Notes under the pieces: model-generated
Seen by the model: the letters and a program-made list of their open reading frames with translations, nothing else
Database searches by the model: none
Told to the model about the DNA's origin: nothing
Part shown: positions 51,114-61,267 of the stretch, piece by piece
Layout: the number at the start of each line of letters is the position of its first letter
Numbering within the stretch: position 1 is the stretch's first letter
From: an uncultured Muribaculaceae bacterium
GTDB lineage: Bacteria; Bacteroidota; Bacteroidia; Bacteroidales; Muribaculaceae
Reading direction: 5' to 3'
DNA length: 64,000 nucleotides
Assembly (NCBI GenBank): GCA_910576775.1
Contig: CAJTJV010000009.1
Location: 20,711 to 84,710, forward strand
Position numbers and translations under genes: made by a program

Positions 51114-53753
51114 TTACTTTATGGCCTCTTTCATTTCCTGTAGAGCCTTGGATAGTCCGTCGGCGTCCTTGCCTCCGGCCTGTGCGAACCCGGGCTGGCC
51201 ACCTCCTCCGCCCTTGATGTTTCTGGCTGCGTTGCGTACGATTGTTGAAGCATTCAGGCCTGTCGCAACTATATCGTCGGTGAGCATAACAGTCAGTAGC
51301 GGCTTGCCAAGAGGGTCGGAAGTAGCGGCTACGAAGGCTGTATTCTCCGGTGACATGGAACGTACTGCGAAAGCGACATTTTTGACTACTTCCGGGACTC
51401 TTACACCGCAGAACACTATTGTTTTGATTCCGGCTGAATCTGTTGCGGATTCGAGAAGCTCTTTGGTGATATTGTTTATACGTTCCTTGAAATATTCCTC
51501 TACCTGACGTTTGAGGTCGTGATTCTCTTCTACGGAACGGCGCAGGGCGGCGAGAATGTCTGGGGCATTATTGAACATCTCACTGATATTTCTGATTGTT
51601 TCCCCTGCTTCATTCAGCATTTTCTCTACCTGCGGACCGGTGATAGCTTCGATTCGGCGTATGCCGGCGGCTATGCTTGATTCGCTGATAATCTTTATCA
51701 TGCCGATATTGCCGGTATTGTCTACGTGTGTGCCGCCACAGAGCTCTACGGAGTCTCCGTAACGGATTACGCGGACCTCATCGCCGTATTTCTCTCCGAA
51801 GAGTGCCATGGCGCCCATGGCACGGGCTTCAGCGATGGGGACACTGCGGTGTTCGTCGCGTGCGATGGCTTCACGGACATGGCGGTTGGCGATATTCTCG
51901 ACAGCTTTTATTTCTTCGAGTGTGAGTTTCTGGAAATGGGAGAAATCGAAGCGGAGCACTTCCGGCGACACGAAAGAACCTTTCTGTTCTACATGTGTTC
52001 CCAGAACTTCGCGTAGAGCCTGATGTAGCAGGTGTGTGGCGGTGTGGTTGCGGGATGTGCCTTGGCGGGCTTCCGTGTCGATGGCGGCTCGGAATATGGC
52101 GTTTACGTCGGCGGGAAGCTCCTTGACGATAAGCACGCCTACGCCGTTCTCTCGTTTAGTGTCGGTGACTTTTGTTACGGTGCCTGTGGCGGTGTCTGTG
52201 AGAGTGCCGCTGTCACCTGTCTGTCCGCCCATTTCGGCATAGAAAGGAGTCTCGGAAAGGATAATCTGATAGTATTCGCGGTTTTTCTGTTTTACGTGTC
52301 GGTAACGGAGGATGTGGGCTTCACATTCGAATGTGTCGTATCCGACGAATTTCTGTTCACCTTCGTTTACAGTAACCCAGTCGGCAGCCTCTACGGCGGC
52401 GGCGGCGCGGGCGCGTTCTTTCTGTGCTGCCATTTCCTTATTGAAGCCTTCAAGGTCGACATTCATTCCGTAATCCTTGAGAATAAGTTCTGTGAGATCG
52501 AGCGGGAATCCGTATGTGTCGTAGAGCGTGAAGGCCTGCTTGCCGGAAATTTCTTTGTGTCCTTCGGCTTTTGCGGCTTTTACAGCGTCGTCAAGAAGGC
52601 GGATGCCGTTTTCGAGTGTGCGAAGGAATGCGTCTTCCTCTTCTTTGATTACCCGCATGATAAGGTCGCGGTTTGCTGTCAGTTCAGGGTATGCCTCTCC
52701 CATGCTTTCAATCAAGGTGTCGATAAGACGGTACATGAAAGCCTTTTTCTGTTCGAGGAATGTGTAGGCGTAGCGTACGGCGCGGCGCAGGATACGTCGG
52801 ATCACGTAGCCTGCCTTGGCATTGCCGGGCAGCTGGTTGTCCGCAATGGAGAAGGCGATGGTGCGTACATGGTCGGCGATAACTCGCATGGCTACATCAA
52901 CATGGTGGTCCTTGCCATATTCTTTGCCGGAAAGCTGCGATATTTTATCGATAAGGGGTGTGAACACGTCGGTGTCATAGTTGGAGGTCTTGCCCTGGAG
53001 AGCCATGCAGAGACGTTCGAAGCCCATGCCGGTGTCAATAACCTTGGCGGGCAGCGGTTCAAGGCTGCCGTCTGCCTTGCGGTTGTATTGCATGAACACG
53101 AGATTCCATATTTCTATAACCTGCGGATGATCTTTGTTCACCATCTGTGCTCCGGGGATGGCGGCACGTTCCGCTTCGGGGCGCAGGTCGATATGGATTT
53201 CGCTGCAAGGGCCACAGGGGCCTGTGTCGCCCATCTCCCAGAAATTATCATGCTTGTTGCCGTTGATGATATGGTCGGCGGGCAAGTGCTTTTCCCATAT
53301 CTGTGCGGCTTCGTTGTCGCGGTCGAGACCTTCGGCCGGCGAGCCTTCGAACACAGTGGCATAGAGGCGCTCCGGGTTGAGGCCGAGAACGTCCACGAGG
53401 TATTCCCATGCCATGTCGATGGCTTCTGCCTTGAAATAGTCGCCGAACGACCAGTTGCCGAGCATTTCGAACATGGTGTGGTGGTAGGTATCCAGACCTA
53501 CTTCTTCGAGGTCGTTGTGTTTGCCGCTGACCCGCAGACATTTTTGGGAGTCGGCGACGCGCTTGTACGCCGCCGCTTTGTTGCCTAAGATGATGTCTTT
53601 GAACTGATTCATGCCGGCGTTGGTGAACATCAGCGTCGGGTCATCTTTGATTACCATCGGAGCCGAAGGTACGATGTGGTGGCTGTGGTTCTCGAAAAAG
53701 TCTTTGAATGACTGTCGAATTTCCTTGGCCGTTAGTGTCTTAGCGTTTGGCAT
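51114..53753 (-). CDS. alaS: Alanine-tRNA ligase
   Basis: This 879-aa class II synthetase charges tRNA-Ala. It has the N-terminal [17 protein letters not shown], class II motifs with [12 protein letters not shown], the editing domain [12 protein letters not shown] and [10 protein letters not shown], and a C-terminal Gly-rich [17 protein letters not shown]. The start at 53753 ([11 protein letters not shown]) is used rather than an upstream in-frame ATG at 53822, which lies at the promoter. Divergent from the M23 gene. Confidence 0.96.
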   Translation of the reverse strand: MPNAKTLTAKEIRQSFKDFFENHSHHIVPSAPMVIKDDPTLMFTNAGMNQFKDIILGNKAAAYKRVADSQKCLRVSGKHNDLEEVGLDTYHHTMFEMLGNWSFGDYFKAEAIDMAWEYLVDVLGLNPERLYATVFEGSPAEGLDRDNEAAQIWEKHLPADHIINGNKHDNFWEMGDTGPCGPCSEIHIDLRPEAERAAIPGAQMVNKDHPQVIEIWNLVFMQYNRKADGSLEPLPAKVIDTGMGFERLCMALQGKTSNYDTDVFTPLIDKISQLSGKEYGKDHHVDVAMRVIADHVRTIAFSIADNQLPGNAKAGYVIRRILRRAVRYAYTFLEQKKAFMYRLIDTLIESMGEAYPELTANRDLIMRVIKEEEDAFLRTLENGIRLLDDAVKAAKAEGHKEISGKQAFTLYDTYGFPLDLTELILKDYGMNVDLEGFNKEMAAQKERARAAAAVEAADWVTVNEGEQKFVGYDTFECEAHILRYRHVKQKNREYYQIILSETPFYAEMGGQTGDSGTLTDTATGTVTKVTDTKRENGVGVLIVKELPADVNAIFRAAIDTEARQGTSRNHTATHLLHQALREVLGTHVEQKGSFVSPEVLRFDFSHFQKLTLEEIKAVENIANRHVREAIARDEHRSVPIAEARAMGAMALFGEKYGDEVRVIRYGDSVELCGGTHVDNTGNIGMIKIISESSIAAGIRRIEAITGPQVEKMLNEAGETIRNISEMFNNAPDILAALRRSVEENHDLKRQVEEYFKERINNITKELLESATDSAGIKTIVFCGVRVPEVVKNVAFAVRSMSPENTAFVAATSDPLGKPLLTVMLTDDIVATGLNASTIVRNAARNIKGGGGGQPGFAQAGGKDADGLSKALQEMKEAIK

Positions 53754-53798
53754 ATTGTTATTTTTATTGAAAGCTGTGTTTTTGGACGCAAATATTCG

Positions 53799-53806
53799 TA
53801 TATTTG
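53799..53806 (+). promoter_or_regulatory. Candidate -7 element for the M23-MerR pair
   Basis: TATATTTG fits TAnnTTTG and is about 60 bp before the M23 ATG; the -33 is unclear. It overlaps the divergent alaS leader. Confidence 0.45.
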
Positions 53807-53819
53807 CGTTTTGAAAGTG

Positions 53820-53850
53820 CAAAATTAGTTGAAAAATACCGAAAATGCAA
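53820..53850 (-). promoter_or_regulatory. Promoter for alaS
   Basis: On the minus strand TTG (53850-53848), 20 nt, then TAATTTTG (53827-53820), about 65 bp before the ATG. Confidence 0.65.
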
Positions 53851-53866
53851 GAATAAGATCAAGCTG

Positions 53867-54838
53867 ATGAGCCAGAAAGTCTACTATCGTTACAACAGTG
53901 CCACCGAACAGTACGAGAGGGTATATCCCGGTCGTAAAGAACGGATATGGGCGCAGTTGCGAGCCTATATATGGGCGGTAGCTATTGTGGCATTCGCCGG
54001 TCTGATGCTTTATAATTTTGTGGAGCTTCCGCGTGAACGGGATCTGCGGGTAAGGAGTGAACGTCTTGAAGCCCGCGTGGACCTTCTGAAACAGCAGGCC
54101 GACCGCGCACTGTCGGTAATGGAGGATCTTGCCGAGCGGGATAATAATTTTTATCGCGCCATGATGCAGACCGAGCCGATGACGGCGGCTCGACGCTATG
54201 CCGGTCTTGAACGCCGCCGTAATATCGACAGCATAAGTGCCCTGGATGACGAGGCTCTCGTTCATGATGTCACCTCGAAGCTCGACAGGCTCGACAGGAT
54301 GGTATATGCGCAGATAAAATCGTTCGATTATCTCGCGACGATGGTCGACAGCCAGAAGACGCGTGTCAATCACATGCCGGCCATCCAGCCGGTTCCTGAG
54401 AAATTTCTGCGTACGATGGCATCGGGTTATGGCGCCCGCCTCGACCCTGTGTACGGTACTATGAAATTTCATGAGGGTCTTGATTTCTCCGCTCCCATAG
54501 GAACTCCTGTCTATGCCACCGCCGACGGTGCTGTCCGCACGTCGTCATGGCAGAGCGCATATGGAAATATGGTGGAAATCGACCATGGCTTTAACTATAC
54601 AACGCGCTACGCCCATCTTTCGAAGCTTATTGCAAAGGTGGGGCAGAATGTAAAGCGCGGAGACCTAATAGGCCTTGTAGGCAATACCGGAAAGTCGACA
54701 GGGCCTCATCTGCACTATGAGGTGCGCTACCGCGGTGCGCCTCAGAATCCTGTTAACTACTATTTTTATGACCTCTCGCCGGAGCAATACGACGAGTTAA
54801 TACGTCTGGCCGAGAATGCCGGGCATGTAATGGACTGA
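53867..54838 (+). CDS. M23 peptidoglycan endopeptidase
   Basis: This 323-aa protein has a short cytoplasmic head and one membrane helix (about 33-53; AYIWAVAIVAFAGLMLYNF), then a coiled coil and a C-terminal M23/LytM domain (about 190-300; FHEGLDFSAPIGTPVYA, YAHLSKLIAKVGQNVKRG, GPHLHYEVRY), with zinc ligands in the HEGLD and HLH motifs. It cuts or remodels peptidoglycan cross-links, probably during growth or division. The start at 53867 (MSQKVYYRYNS) follows the promoter. The stop overlaps the MerR start by 1 nt. Confidence 0.93.
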   Translation: MSQKVYYRYNSATEQYERVYPGRKERIWAQLRAYIWAVAIVAFAGLMLYNFVELPRERDLRVRSERLEARVDLLKQQADRALSVMEDLAERDNNFYRAMMQTEPMTAARRYAGLERRRNIDSISALDDEALVHDVTSKLDRLDRMVYAQIKSFDYLATMVDSQKTRVNHMPAIQPVPEKFLRTMASGYGARLDPVYGTMKFHEGLDFSAPIGTPVYATADGAVRTSSWQSAYGNMVEIDHGFNYTTRYAHLSKLIAKVGQNVKRGDLIGLVGNTGKSTGPHLHYEVRYRGAPQNPVNYYFYDLSPEQYDELIRLAENAGHVMD

Positions 54839-55179
54839 TGGCTGACGAACTTACGAAAAAATATTACAGAATCGGCGACGTATCCGAGCTTCTCGATCTC
54901 CCCCAGTCGACCCTTCGTTTCTGGGAACATGAATTTTCGGAGCTGCGTCCGCAACGGAGTAACAAAGGTATAAGAAGATATACACCGAACGATATCGATA
55001 TTCTGCGGGTAATAAAGTTCCTGATCAAGGACAAAGGTCTTACGATAGAAGGTGCGCGCGAACATCTGAAACGTAACCGTCATGCCGTCGACAGGCGCCA
55101 TCAGACTATACAGCGTCTTCAGGAAATCCGGCGCGGACTCACAGAGCTTCTCGATTCTATGGGAAAACGTGGCCGGTAA
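54838..55179 (+). CDS. MerR-family regulator
   Basis: This 113-aa protein has an N-terminal MerR winged helix (KYYRIGDVSELLDLPQSTLRFWEHEF, RRYTPNDIDILRVIKFL) and a short coiled coil, but no long ligand-binding domain, like the MerR proteins coupled to M23 peptidases in Bacteroidetes. It starts at the last base of the M23 stop, so the two are translated together; its targets are not known. Confidence 0.93.
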   Translation: MADELTKKYYRIGDVSELLDLPQSTLRFWEHEFSELRPQRSNKGIRRYTPNDIDILRVIKFLIKDKGLTIEGAREHLKRNRHAVDRRHQTIQRLQEIRRGLTELLDSMGKRGR

Positions 55180-55196
55180 TAAACCTGTTAAAAAAC

Positions 55197-55338
55197 ACGG
55201 CTTTTTTATTTAAAAATGCTTGAATATTTCAATAGCGATATACCCGAATAGTTATCGGCATCCTGCAAACTTAAATGAAAAAGCTATGCTGCTTCGATTG
55301 CATCAGGGGGTATGCAGGATTAAATGAAATAGCCGTGG
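55197..55338. repeat. Dispersed repeat B, inverted copy 2 and a truncated derivative
   Basis: 55197-55268 is the reverse complement of 17274-17346, with small differences. At 55313-55337 the ends GCAGGAT and TAAATGAAATAGCCGTG are joined directly, as in a copy with its interior deleted. No coding sequence is present in the 222-bp gap 55180-55401 apart from the repeat and the terminator. Confidence 0.78.
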
Positions 55339-55343
55339 TTAAT

Positions 55344-55380
55344 TAAAAAGGGGATTCCCCTCTGATTGAGATGAATCCCC
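55344..55380 (-). terminator. Intrinsic terminator of the LRR gene
   Basis: GGGGATTC (55350-55357) pairs with GAATCCCC (55373-55380); the minus strand continues into CTTTTTAATT. Confidence 0.75.
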
Positions 55381-55401
55381 GTTGGGATATTATTCCGTTT
55401 A

Positions 55402-57639
55402 TTATTTTATGAGTACTTTGGTGACTGAGCGTCCATGGCGTCGGATATAGATACCGTTTTCGGGATTCTCGACACGCATACCCTGTAGATTGAAATATTC
55501 GGCAGGTATGTTTGCGTTATCGGTTGCCACGTCTTCGATTCCTGTCAGGCCGTTGTAGCGTACGGGATTTCCATCGACAAGTTCGTATGTGAGCCAGTAG
55601 CGTTTATAGGCGGCTTCGACATCGCTCGGCAGACAGAGATTGTGCTCACGTTCGTATGAACCGTCATAGATGATAATCTGTCCGGCTTGTGAGCTGCTTC
55701 GCATCGGAAGGGTCGACATGAACTGTGTCATGGCATCTCCGACGAGCTTGTTGCCATAGCAGATTATGAAATTAAGGTCGCTACAGCCGGAAACGTCGAG
55801 GCTTTCAAGTTCATTTCCGAATATCAGCAGGGTTTTCAGCTTGGCATTCTTTGATACATTGAGATTTGTCAGCCCGTTTACAGAAAGGTTCAGTTCCGTC
55901 AGGTTCGGGCATGCGGAAACGTCAATTGTATGTATATTTGCGAAATTTGCTGCAAGAGTGCTGGCATCACCGAATACAGTGACGGTTTCACCTGCCGTTA
56001 CACTAAGGGTAAGTGCATTGCTGCCCCAGCCTACGAGTTCGGCGTTTTCAACAATAGGATAGTACTCGGCATCGGTGAATTCAATGTTGAGCATTATGTT
56101 GGAGGATTCGGTTATCGAGAAAGTGAAATATTCATCAGGAAGTACGGGTCCTGTCGGCTCGGAGCCTTCGTATTTTTTTCCCATTCCGTAGTTGTCGCCT
56201 CCGCTGTAGTCGTATACAAGCCAGTTTTTACCCTTGGCTATCGCCACATCGTTGGTGGTGGCCACATTCTTTTCGTCAGGATCCTTGGTGTCGATGACGT
56301 ATAGGTAAGGATTGTTTGCTGTTCCGTCGGGCAGCGATTCCATGAATAGTTTCATTGCTTTTCCGTTCAGGTTGTTGGAATAGCAGTCTACGCGCATTAT
56401 GCCTGTGCAACCTTCGATATTCAGCGAACGGAGAGCATTCTTTTGAGCATGGATCTGTGTCACTGCCGGTGCGCCGGTCAATAGGAGGGTCTCAAGGTCG
56501 TTGTCGCTGCAATCAAAGGATGTTAGTTTTGACATATCGCCTACGAAACTGATATCGTTGATATCGTTCCCGGGGCATTCGAAGATTGTAATGTCACCTT
56601 TGACGAATATTTCGGACGATGTGAGCGTCAAAGTGTTGTTTCCGTTGATAAACGACTCTTCACTGACGCCTTCAACAGTGAATGCGCCTGTTGATTTTAT
56701 ATAAAGCTTCACAGTTTCACCTGCTTTGCGCGAGGTAGTGAATTTGATGCCATTGTCGGAAATTACAGGTTCGTAATCTGCTCCGTAATAGAACTGACCC
56801 TTCATTGACGGGGTTTCCTGTCCGCCTGCGAAATCCATTGTCACCCATCCTTTGGCACGTGCTGTCTCGACGTTTTTTACAAGACAGACGTTACCTTCTG
56901 TATTTTTGTCGGCAAAAGTGTCTACGATGTAGATCATAGCCGGCGATTGTTTTGCTTCCGGTAAGTTTGCCATAAAACTGTCCATGGCATCGCCTTCAAT
57001 ACGGTTGCAGAATGCATATATCCAGTTGAGTTTTGTGTTTTTGCTAAGGTCGAGGGAAGAAAGAAGATTATTCTGGATATAAAGGTCCTCGAGGACGGAG
57101 AGGCCGCTGAGGTTGGCCGATGTCAGTTTGTTTCCGGAAAGATCAAGTTTGTTTAATGATGCTTTTTGGCCGAGTGTTACCGATATCAGTTCGTTTTCTG
57201 CGGCATTGAGATTTTCGAGAAGGTCGTTTTTGCTCACGTCAACAGTCGACAGCTTGTTGCTGTGGCAGTCGAGTACAGCGAGCTGAGGACAATTGTCCAG
57301 ATTGATGTTTTTGAGACTATTGTCGTTGCATTTGAGTATGTACATCGTGGGGGCGCTCTCTACGGCGAGCGATGTGAGCTGGCAGCCGTATACTTCGAGT
57401 TCGTCGATATTTCCGGAGATTGTAATCTCTGTTCCGGGGCCTTTTGATTTATAGATTCCGAAGAAATCGCCTTTGTCGGCACCGCTTATGGTGGTGGAAT
57501 TATACGGCAGCGAATAAATACGGAGTTCGGTGCCGGCCGGAGCCTGTGTTGTCATTCTGACGGTGCTTTGGGCATAAATCACCTGGGGAAGGATCGCTAA
57601 AAGCAGGGCGGCGGTAAATCTGGTAAATTTGTTTCTCAT
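55402..57639 (-). CDS. Leucine-rich repeat exported protein with T9SS tail
   Basis: This 745-aa protein has a signal peptide (TRFTAALLLAILPQVIYAQ). Three blocks of short leucine-rich repeats (near 75-210, 355-420 and 565-640) contain LxxLxCxxNxLxxLxL-type units such as LKTLLIFGNELESLDV. Blocks alternate with beta-rich segments. The tail (GIEDVATDN, YFNLQGMRVENPENGIYI, VTKVLIK) matches T9SS sorting domains. A surface adhesin or host-binding role is a family-level guess. It is leftward, alone, with a terminator. Confidence 0.85.
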   Translation of the reverse strand: MRNKFTRFTAALLLAILPQVIYAQSTVRMTTQAPAGTELRIYSLPYNSTTISGADKGDFFGIYKSKGPGTEITISGNIDELEVYGCQLTSLAVESAPTMYILKCNDNSLKNINLDNCPQLAVLDCHSNKLSTVDVSKNDLLENLNAAENELISVTLGQKASLNKLDLSGNKLTSANLSGLSVLEDLYIQNNLLSSLDLSKNTKLNWIYAFCNRIEGDAMDSFMANLPEAKQSPAMIYIVDTFADKNTEGNVCLVKNVETARAKGWVTMDFAGGQETPSMKGQFYYGADYEPVISDNGIKFTTSRKAGETVKLYIKSTGAFTVEGVSEESFINGNNTLTLTSSEIFVKGDITIFECPGNDINDISFVGDMSKLTSFDCSDNDLETLLLTGAPAVTQIHAQKNALRSLNIEGCTGIMRVDCYSNNLNGKAMKLFMESLPDGTANNPYLYVIDTKDPDEKNVATTNDVAIAKGKNWLVYDYSGGDNYGMGKKYEGSEPTGPVLPDEYFTFSITESSNIMLNIEFTDAEYYPIVENAELVGWGSNALTLSVTAGETVTVFGDASTLAANFANIHTIDVSACPNLTELNLSVNGLTNLNVSKNAKLKTLLIFGNELESLDVSGCSDLNFIICYGNKLVGDAMTQFMSTLPMRSSSQAGQIIIYDGSYEREHNLCLPSDVEAAYKRYWLTYELVDGNPVRYNGLTGIEDVATDNANIPAEYFNLQGMRVENPENGIYIRRHGRSVTKVLIK

Positions 57640-57726
57640 ATTTTACAATAAATAATTAATGTCCGGTGCAAAAATAAGAAAAATTATTTATTGGTAAATC
57701 ATTGCCACATATATTGCAATTATATA

Positions 57727-57764
57727 ACAAAAGAGAGAAGCTTTTTCCGGCTTCTCTCTTTTGT
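57727..57764. terminator. Strong bidirectional terminator
   Basis: A 15-bp stem, ACAAAAGAGAGAAGC (57727-57741) with GCTTCTCTCTTTTGT (57750-57764), ends the DUF4493/PCMD operon. Confidence 0.88.
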
Positions 57765-57781
57765 AGTTATTATACAGACTG

Positions 57782-59962
57782 TCAGTATATGAGTTCGATG
57801 TCGTCGATATACATCACTGAGCCTCGTCCGCCGCAGAAATAGTCGCCGTAGCGGCTTGCCGAAGCGACGAACATCAGGCGTGTGGGTTTGACGTCGTTCT
57901 TGAAATATTCGATAGGCAGGACAAACTCGATCAGCCCGTCGCCGGCTGTTGCCTCGGTGAATACTTTTTCGGCGTACGCAACGACGTTGGCGTCGTTCTT
58001 GCTGAAGAACTGTTTTGTAGCTGTGTTTACCACTACCGACCAGGAGTCGTTGTTGTAGGTGTTTTTACCGGTGTCAGTGTCATCGCAGAGTGCAAGGTAG
58101 ACGATGCCTTCGTCCATATCGCCGATGTTCTTGCTGAAAACACCTTCTACGGTGATGGCTTCTTTCTTGTCTGCGATTGGCTTGGGTTCGTATTTAACCC
58201 ATACCCTTACAGCCTTGGGCAGATATTTGAAATCAAACGGACGGCCCCATCCGAGTATGCCGTTGGTACCCTGTGTGTCGAGATATTTGCCTATAAATAC
58301 ATTTCCGGCGGCAAATTTTCCGAGGTTGCCGACTCCGACGAATTGTGATGACAGTTTTGCGGAGTAGTTGCCGGAATGCTTGATTGTGCTTTCCGGTCCG
58401 GTGATGTTTTTGTTCATTGTAGCCGAGCCGTGGTTTCCGGAGTCCCAGAACATGGAAGCTTCGTTGGCGGCGACAAGCCAGGCTTTTGAGCTTGTGTTCC
58501 ATTCTTCGAAGCCTCCGTTGGGAATAACGGGAACTGCGTCGGTAGAGAAATACAGCACAAGGTTGGATGCCGATCCGTCGAACAGGGCGCAGTATTCATA
58601 CTTGGTGCCTGATTCGAGACCGGTAAGTTTTGCCTCGAATGTGGCTCCTACAGCGAGGGCGCGCGAAATCGGAGTGGCACTGATTTCTTTCCAGTCAGCT
58701 GCGCCGGCCTTGCGGTAACGGAAGCCTACATTCTCCACACCGTCCTTGGTGACAACGCCGCGGAGGGTAGCTTCAGTCAGGGTAATTGTTTCGGATTCTA
58801 CCGGGCGAGCCTCTACTTTGGCATCGGAAACGTTGAAACGTACAGTAGTGCGGGAGCGGAGGTTTTCGCTGTCGGTAGCTGCCATCTCGAAATCGTAGAT
58901 GCCGTTTTCAAGAGTATTGGTAAACGCTTCCTCGAAATTCACCTGAACGATTGTGCCGCCGTCCTGGTCGTATTTTCTCCAGGTGACACCTGCATTGTTA
59001 AGGGTTGATACGACAGTCTGTGAGATTGATGTGCTGAGAATATCAAAATCCGAGCCTCCGAGAGCAGGAATAAGAGTTGTGAAGCTGTCGCTGCTCAGTC
59101 GTACCGATGTGATGTCGTTGGCGCTGGCGATGTAGACCGTCTGTCGTCCGAACGATTTGGATTCCCCTGAGAGGCCTTCGTTGAGGTCGAAACCATAACC
59201 GGAGAATTTGGGCGCTGCGGTGACGATGAAGCCATCTTCTTTTACAATCTCTTGTTTGTCGATTACGATATTGAATATGCCGCCGCCGACATCCTGTGTG
59301 GAACCACGGTATTCGATGTTGAGAATATACCAAGTGGCCGGTTTGACATTGGATATGACTCCCGTATGCTCGAAAGCCTCGCCGCTGAGCAATTTGCCCC
59401 GGAGAGTATAAGTGAGGTCTTTCTCTCCGGCCGGCATCATGAAATAGCCTTTGGCTTTTTCGTTACCGACAAAATCGAGTGTCCCTTTCTTGTGTCCGAT
59501 AGTCATTGTATAATCGGTAAGCGCTTCGCCGATATTGTCTGGATAGGATACGGAGGCCACTACATTCGCAATTTTGCAGGCGAGGTCTACGCGGGTGGTG
59601 ATGCCCGATTTTATGTCGAACTCTACGCGGCCTTTGTAGCAGCGCTTGTCGAAAGAAGCGGAGACAGAATCGCCCGCCCATGCCTGAGCGACGTATGCGC
59701 CGTTTACAAGGTTGATGCCGGATGGAACCTCGCCGACGCCCTGATAGCGGCGTACGAGACCTTTGGAGTTGGAAATCCATATTTCACAGCTTTCTTTGAG
59801 CGATTCTGCATCGTAGGCGCGGGAAATGACGTCTACCTCTTCGCTCATCGTGGTGTTGAGTGCGAGCTGGCCTTCTGCCGAAGGTTTGTATATATCCTCG
59901 GCGCAGGATGCCGTCATGCCGGCGAAGGCGGCGAGCATCAGATAAAGATTAATCTTTTTCAT
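57782..59962 (-). CDS. DUF4493/PCMD surface lipoprotein
   Basis: This 726-aa lipoprotein (lipobox MTASCAE, Cys20) has an N-terminal DUF4493 domain (about 30-215), a middle Ig-like or Fn3 region (GTKYEYCALFDGS near 465) and a C-terminal PCMD domain (about 480-726) beginning NGGFEEWN and ending YIDDIELIY. PCMD proteins are predicted carbohydrate-binding or metabolism proteins on the cell surface of Bacteroidales; direct function is not established. It is last of the three-gene operon, 18 nt after the 428-aa gene. Confidence 0.85.
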   Translation of the reverse strand: MKKINLYLMLAAFAGMTASCAEDIYKPSAEGQLALNTTMSEEVDVISRAYDAESLKESCEIWISNSKGLVRRYQGVGEVPSGINLVNGAYVAQAWAGDSVSASFDKRCYKGRVEFDIKSGITTRVDLACKIANVVASVSYPDNIGEALTDYTMTIGHKKGTLDFVGNEKAKGYFMMPAGEKDLTYTLRGKLLSGEAFEHTGVISNVKPATWYILNIEYRGSTQDVGGGIFNIVIDKQEIVKEDGFIVTAAPKFSGYGFDLNEGLSGESKSFGRQTVYIASANDITSVRLSSDSFTTLIPALGGSDFDILSTSISQTVVSTLNNAGVTWRKYDQDGGTIVQVNFEEAFTNTLENGIYDFEMAATDSENLRSRTTVRFNVSDAKVEARPVESETITLTEATLRGVVTKDGVENVGFRYRKAGAADWKEISATPISRALAVGATFEAKLTGLESGTKYEYCALFDGSASNLVLYFSTDAVPVIPNGGFEEWNTSSKAWLVAANEASMFWDSGNHGSATMNKNITGPESTIKHSGNYSAKLSSQFVGVGNLGKFAAGNVFIGKYLDTQGTNGILGWGRPFDFKYLPKAVRVWVKYEPKPIADKKEAITVEGVFSKNIGDMDEGIVYLALCDDTDTGKNTYNNDSWSVVVNTATKQFFSKNDANVVAYAEKVFTEATAGDGLIEFVLPIEYFKNDVKPTRLMFVASASRYGDYFCGGRGSVMYIDDIELIY

Positions 59963-59980
59963 ATCTATGACGAGGGTTTA

Positions 59981-61267
59981 TCAATTTTTGAAAGTGAGTG
60001 TTTTGCTTGATTCGCTTCCCTTGGAATCCACGACTGTGATTGTGAATGTATGGGTGCCGGGGAATGAACCTAAAAGCGGTACAAACATGGAAATGTCAAA
60101 ATCGAGGGATTTCTGTCCGATAACGGCGTCGCCTACCGGGAATTCAAGGCTTGCGAGATTATCTGCCTGATCTCCCGGATATGCAAGGTCGAATTCCATG
60201 GGAAGCATTTCCGATACAGAGGCCTCAAAATTCGCATTGTCAGTAGCGATTTTCACCTTGAGGTTGGCGAAACCTTCTGGGCAGGAAATTGAAACTACTG
60301 CTGTTTCCGGGTCGCCCGAGTATTTCGTGGGATCGTTGACACCGTCGAGGTTGATGGTTGTGCTTTCGAACTTGGCGGCTTCGTCCGAGGGAGTCGGAGG
60401 TGTTGGTTCGTCCGGATCTTTTCCGGGATCCCATGGGTTCTTGATGTCGCCGATTATGTCCTCTTCGACTGTCTGGTTGCCGTCGATGTCCTCGATAATC
60501 ATATCTGCGTCGACTGTTATGCCTCCCGGATCGACGGTTCCTGTCTGTTCGGGAACGGGCGGAATTGTTTTTGCTCCGAAATTTATGATGCGGTGCTGTC
60601 CGGCAGCCACGTTTGTGAGATTAACGGATTTTGTGATAGCCGTTCCGTTAAGGACGCCGTTGAAGGTTACAATCATAGTTGTGGAGCCTTCAAGAGCCTC
60701 GAAATATCCGGCACGTGTCTCGCCGAGGGTGAAATCAAGAACGCCGAGGTCGTTGGCTTTTACATTTACAGTTGCCTCGGTAAGCATGCTTTTTAGTTCA
60801 TCGCTGTAGGTTATGGTAACTTTGATGGACGAGAATTTGCATACGATTTCCTCAACTTCGGTTATCTTGCCGCTTGTGATGCTGAAATCGCGCGAACCGA
60901 TAAAATATGGCTTGTCCCATTCGGCTTTCTGTACGTCGTGCGATTTGACACTCACGGTGTATTCACCTACATTGAGAGTCACAACCTCAGGCATTTCACC
61001 ATAGGTATATGTATAAACAGGTGTGTTCTCTCCTTTTTTCGAGATGCTTACTTTATAGTTCTGTATCTCGGCGTCGGATGATGCACGGCTCATGTCATTT
61101 TCAATGAGCTTAACGGCATCGTCGTTTTTTACGTCCATCGCGCCGAGAGCCAGTTCGCCTTCGGCCGGTGATGGCGGCGTCCATGCGCCGTCGCACGATG
61201 TCATGGCAAACATCAGGCAACCGGCTCCAAGAATGTTGAATATATTGCTTTTCATTGTTCTGTTCAT
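59981..61267 (-). CDS. DUF4493 lipoprotein
   Basis: This 428-aa protein has a lipobox (FAMTSC, Cys25 in the longer start) and a DUF4493 domain (about 35-235, with YTVSVKSHDVQKAEWDKPYF and AAGQHRIINFGA). A low-complexity acidic/Pro linker (GKDPDEPTPPTPSDE) leads to a C-terminal Ig-like domain. There is no PCMD domain, unlike its two neighbours. The start overlaps the preceding stop (TAATG). An alternative start is the ATG at 61255. Confidence 0.85.
   Translation of the reverse strand: MNRTMKSNIFNILGAGCLMFAMTSCDGAWTPPSPAEGELALGAMDVKNDDAVKLIENDMSRASSDAEIQNYKVSISKKGENTPVYTYTYGEMPEVVTLNVGEYTVSVKSHDVQKAEWDKPYFIGSRDFSITSGKITEVEEIVCKFSSIKVTITYSDELKSMLTEATVNVKANDLGVLDFTLGETRAGYFEALEGSTTMIVTFNGVLNGTAITKSVNLTNVAAGQHRIINFGAKTIPPVPEQTGTVDPGGITVDADMIIEDIDGNQTVEEDIIGDIKNPWDPGKDPDEPTPPTPSDEAAKFESTTINLDGVNDPTKYSGDPETAVVSISCPEGFANLKVKIATDNANFEASVSEMLPMEFDLAYPGDQADNLASLEFPVGDAVIGQKSLDFDISMFVPLLGSFPGTHTFTITVVDSKGSESSKTLTFKN

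Noticed and set aside
52032..53588. 518-codon open frame on the plus strand
   Set aside because: It is antisense to the conserved alaS gene; its composition (Cys, Phe, Val rich) is that of a shadow frame.
59252..60010. 252-codon plus-strand frame opposite the PCMD lipoprotein
   Set aside because: Antisense to a lipoprotein with an intact lipobox, DUF4493 and PCMD domains.
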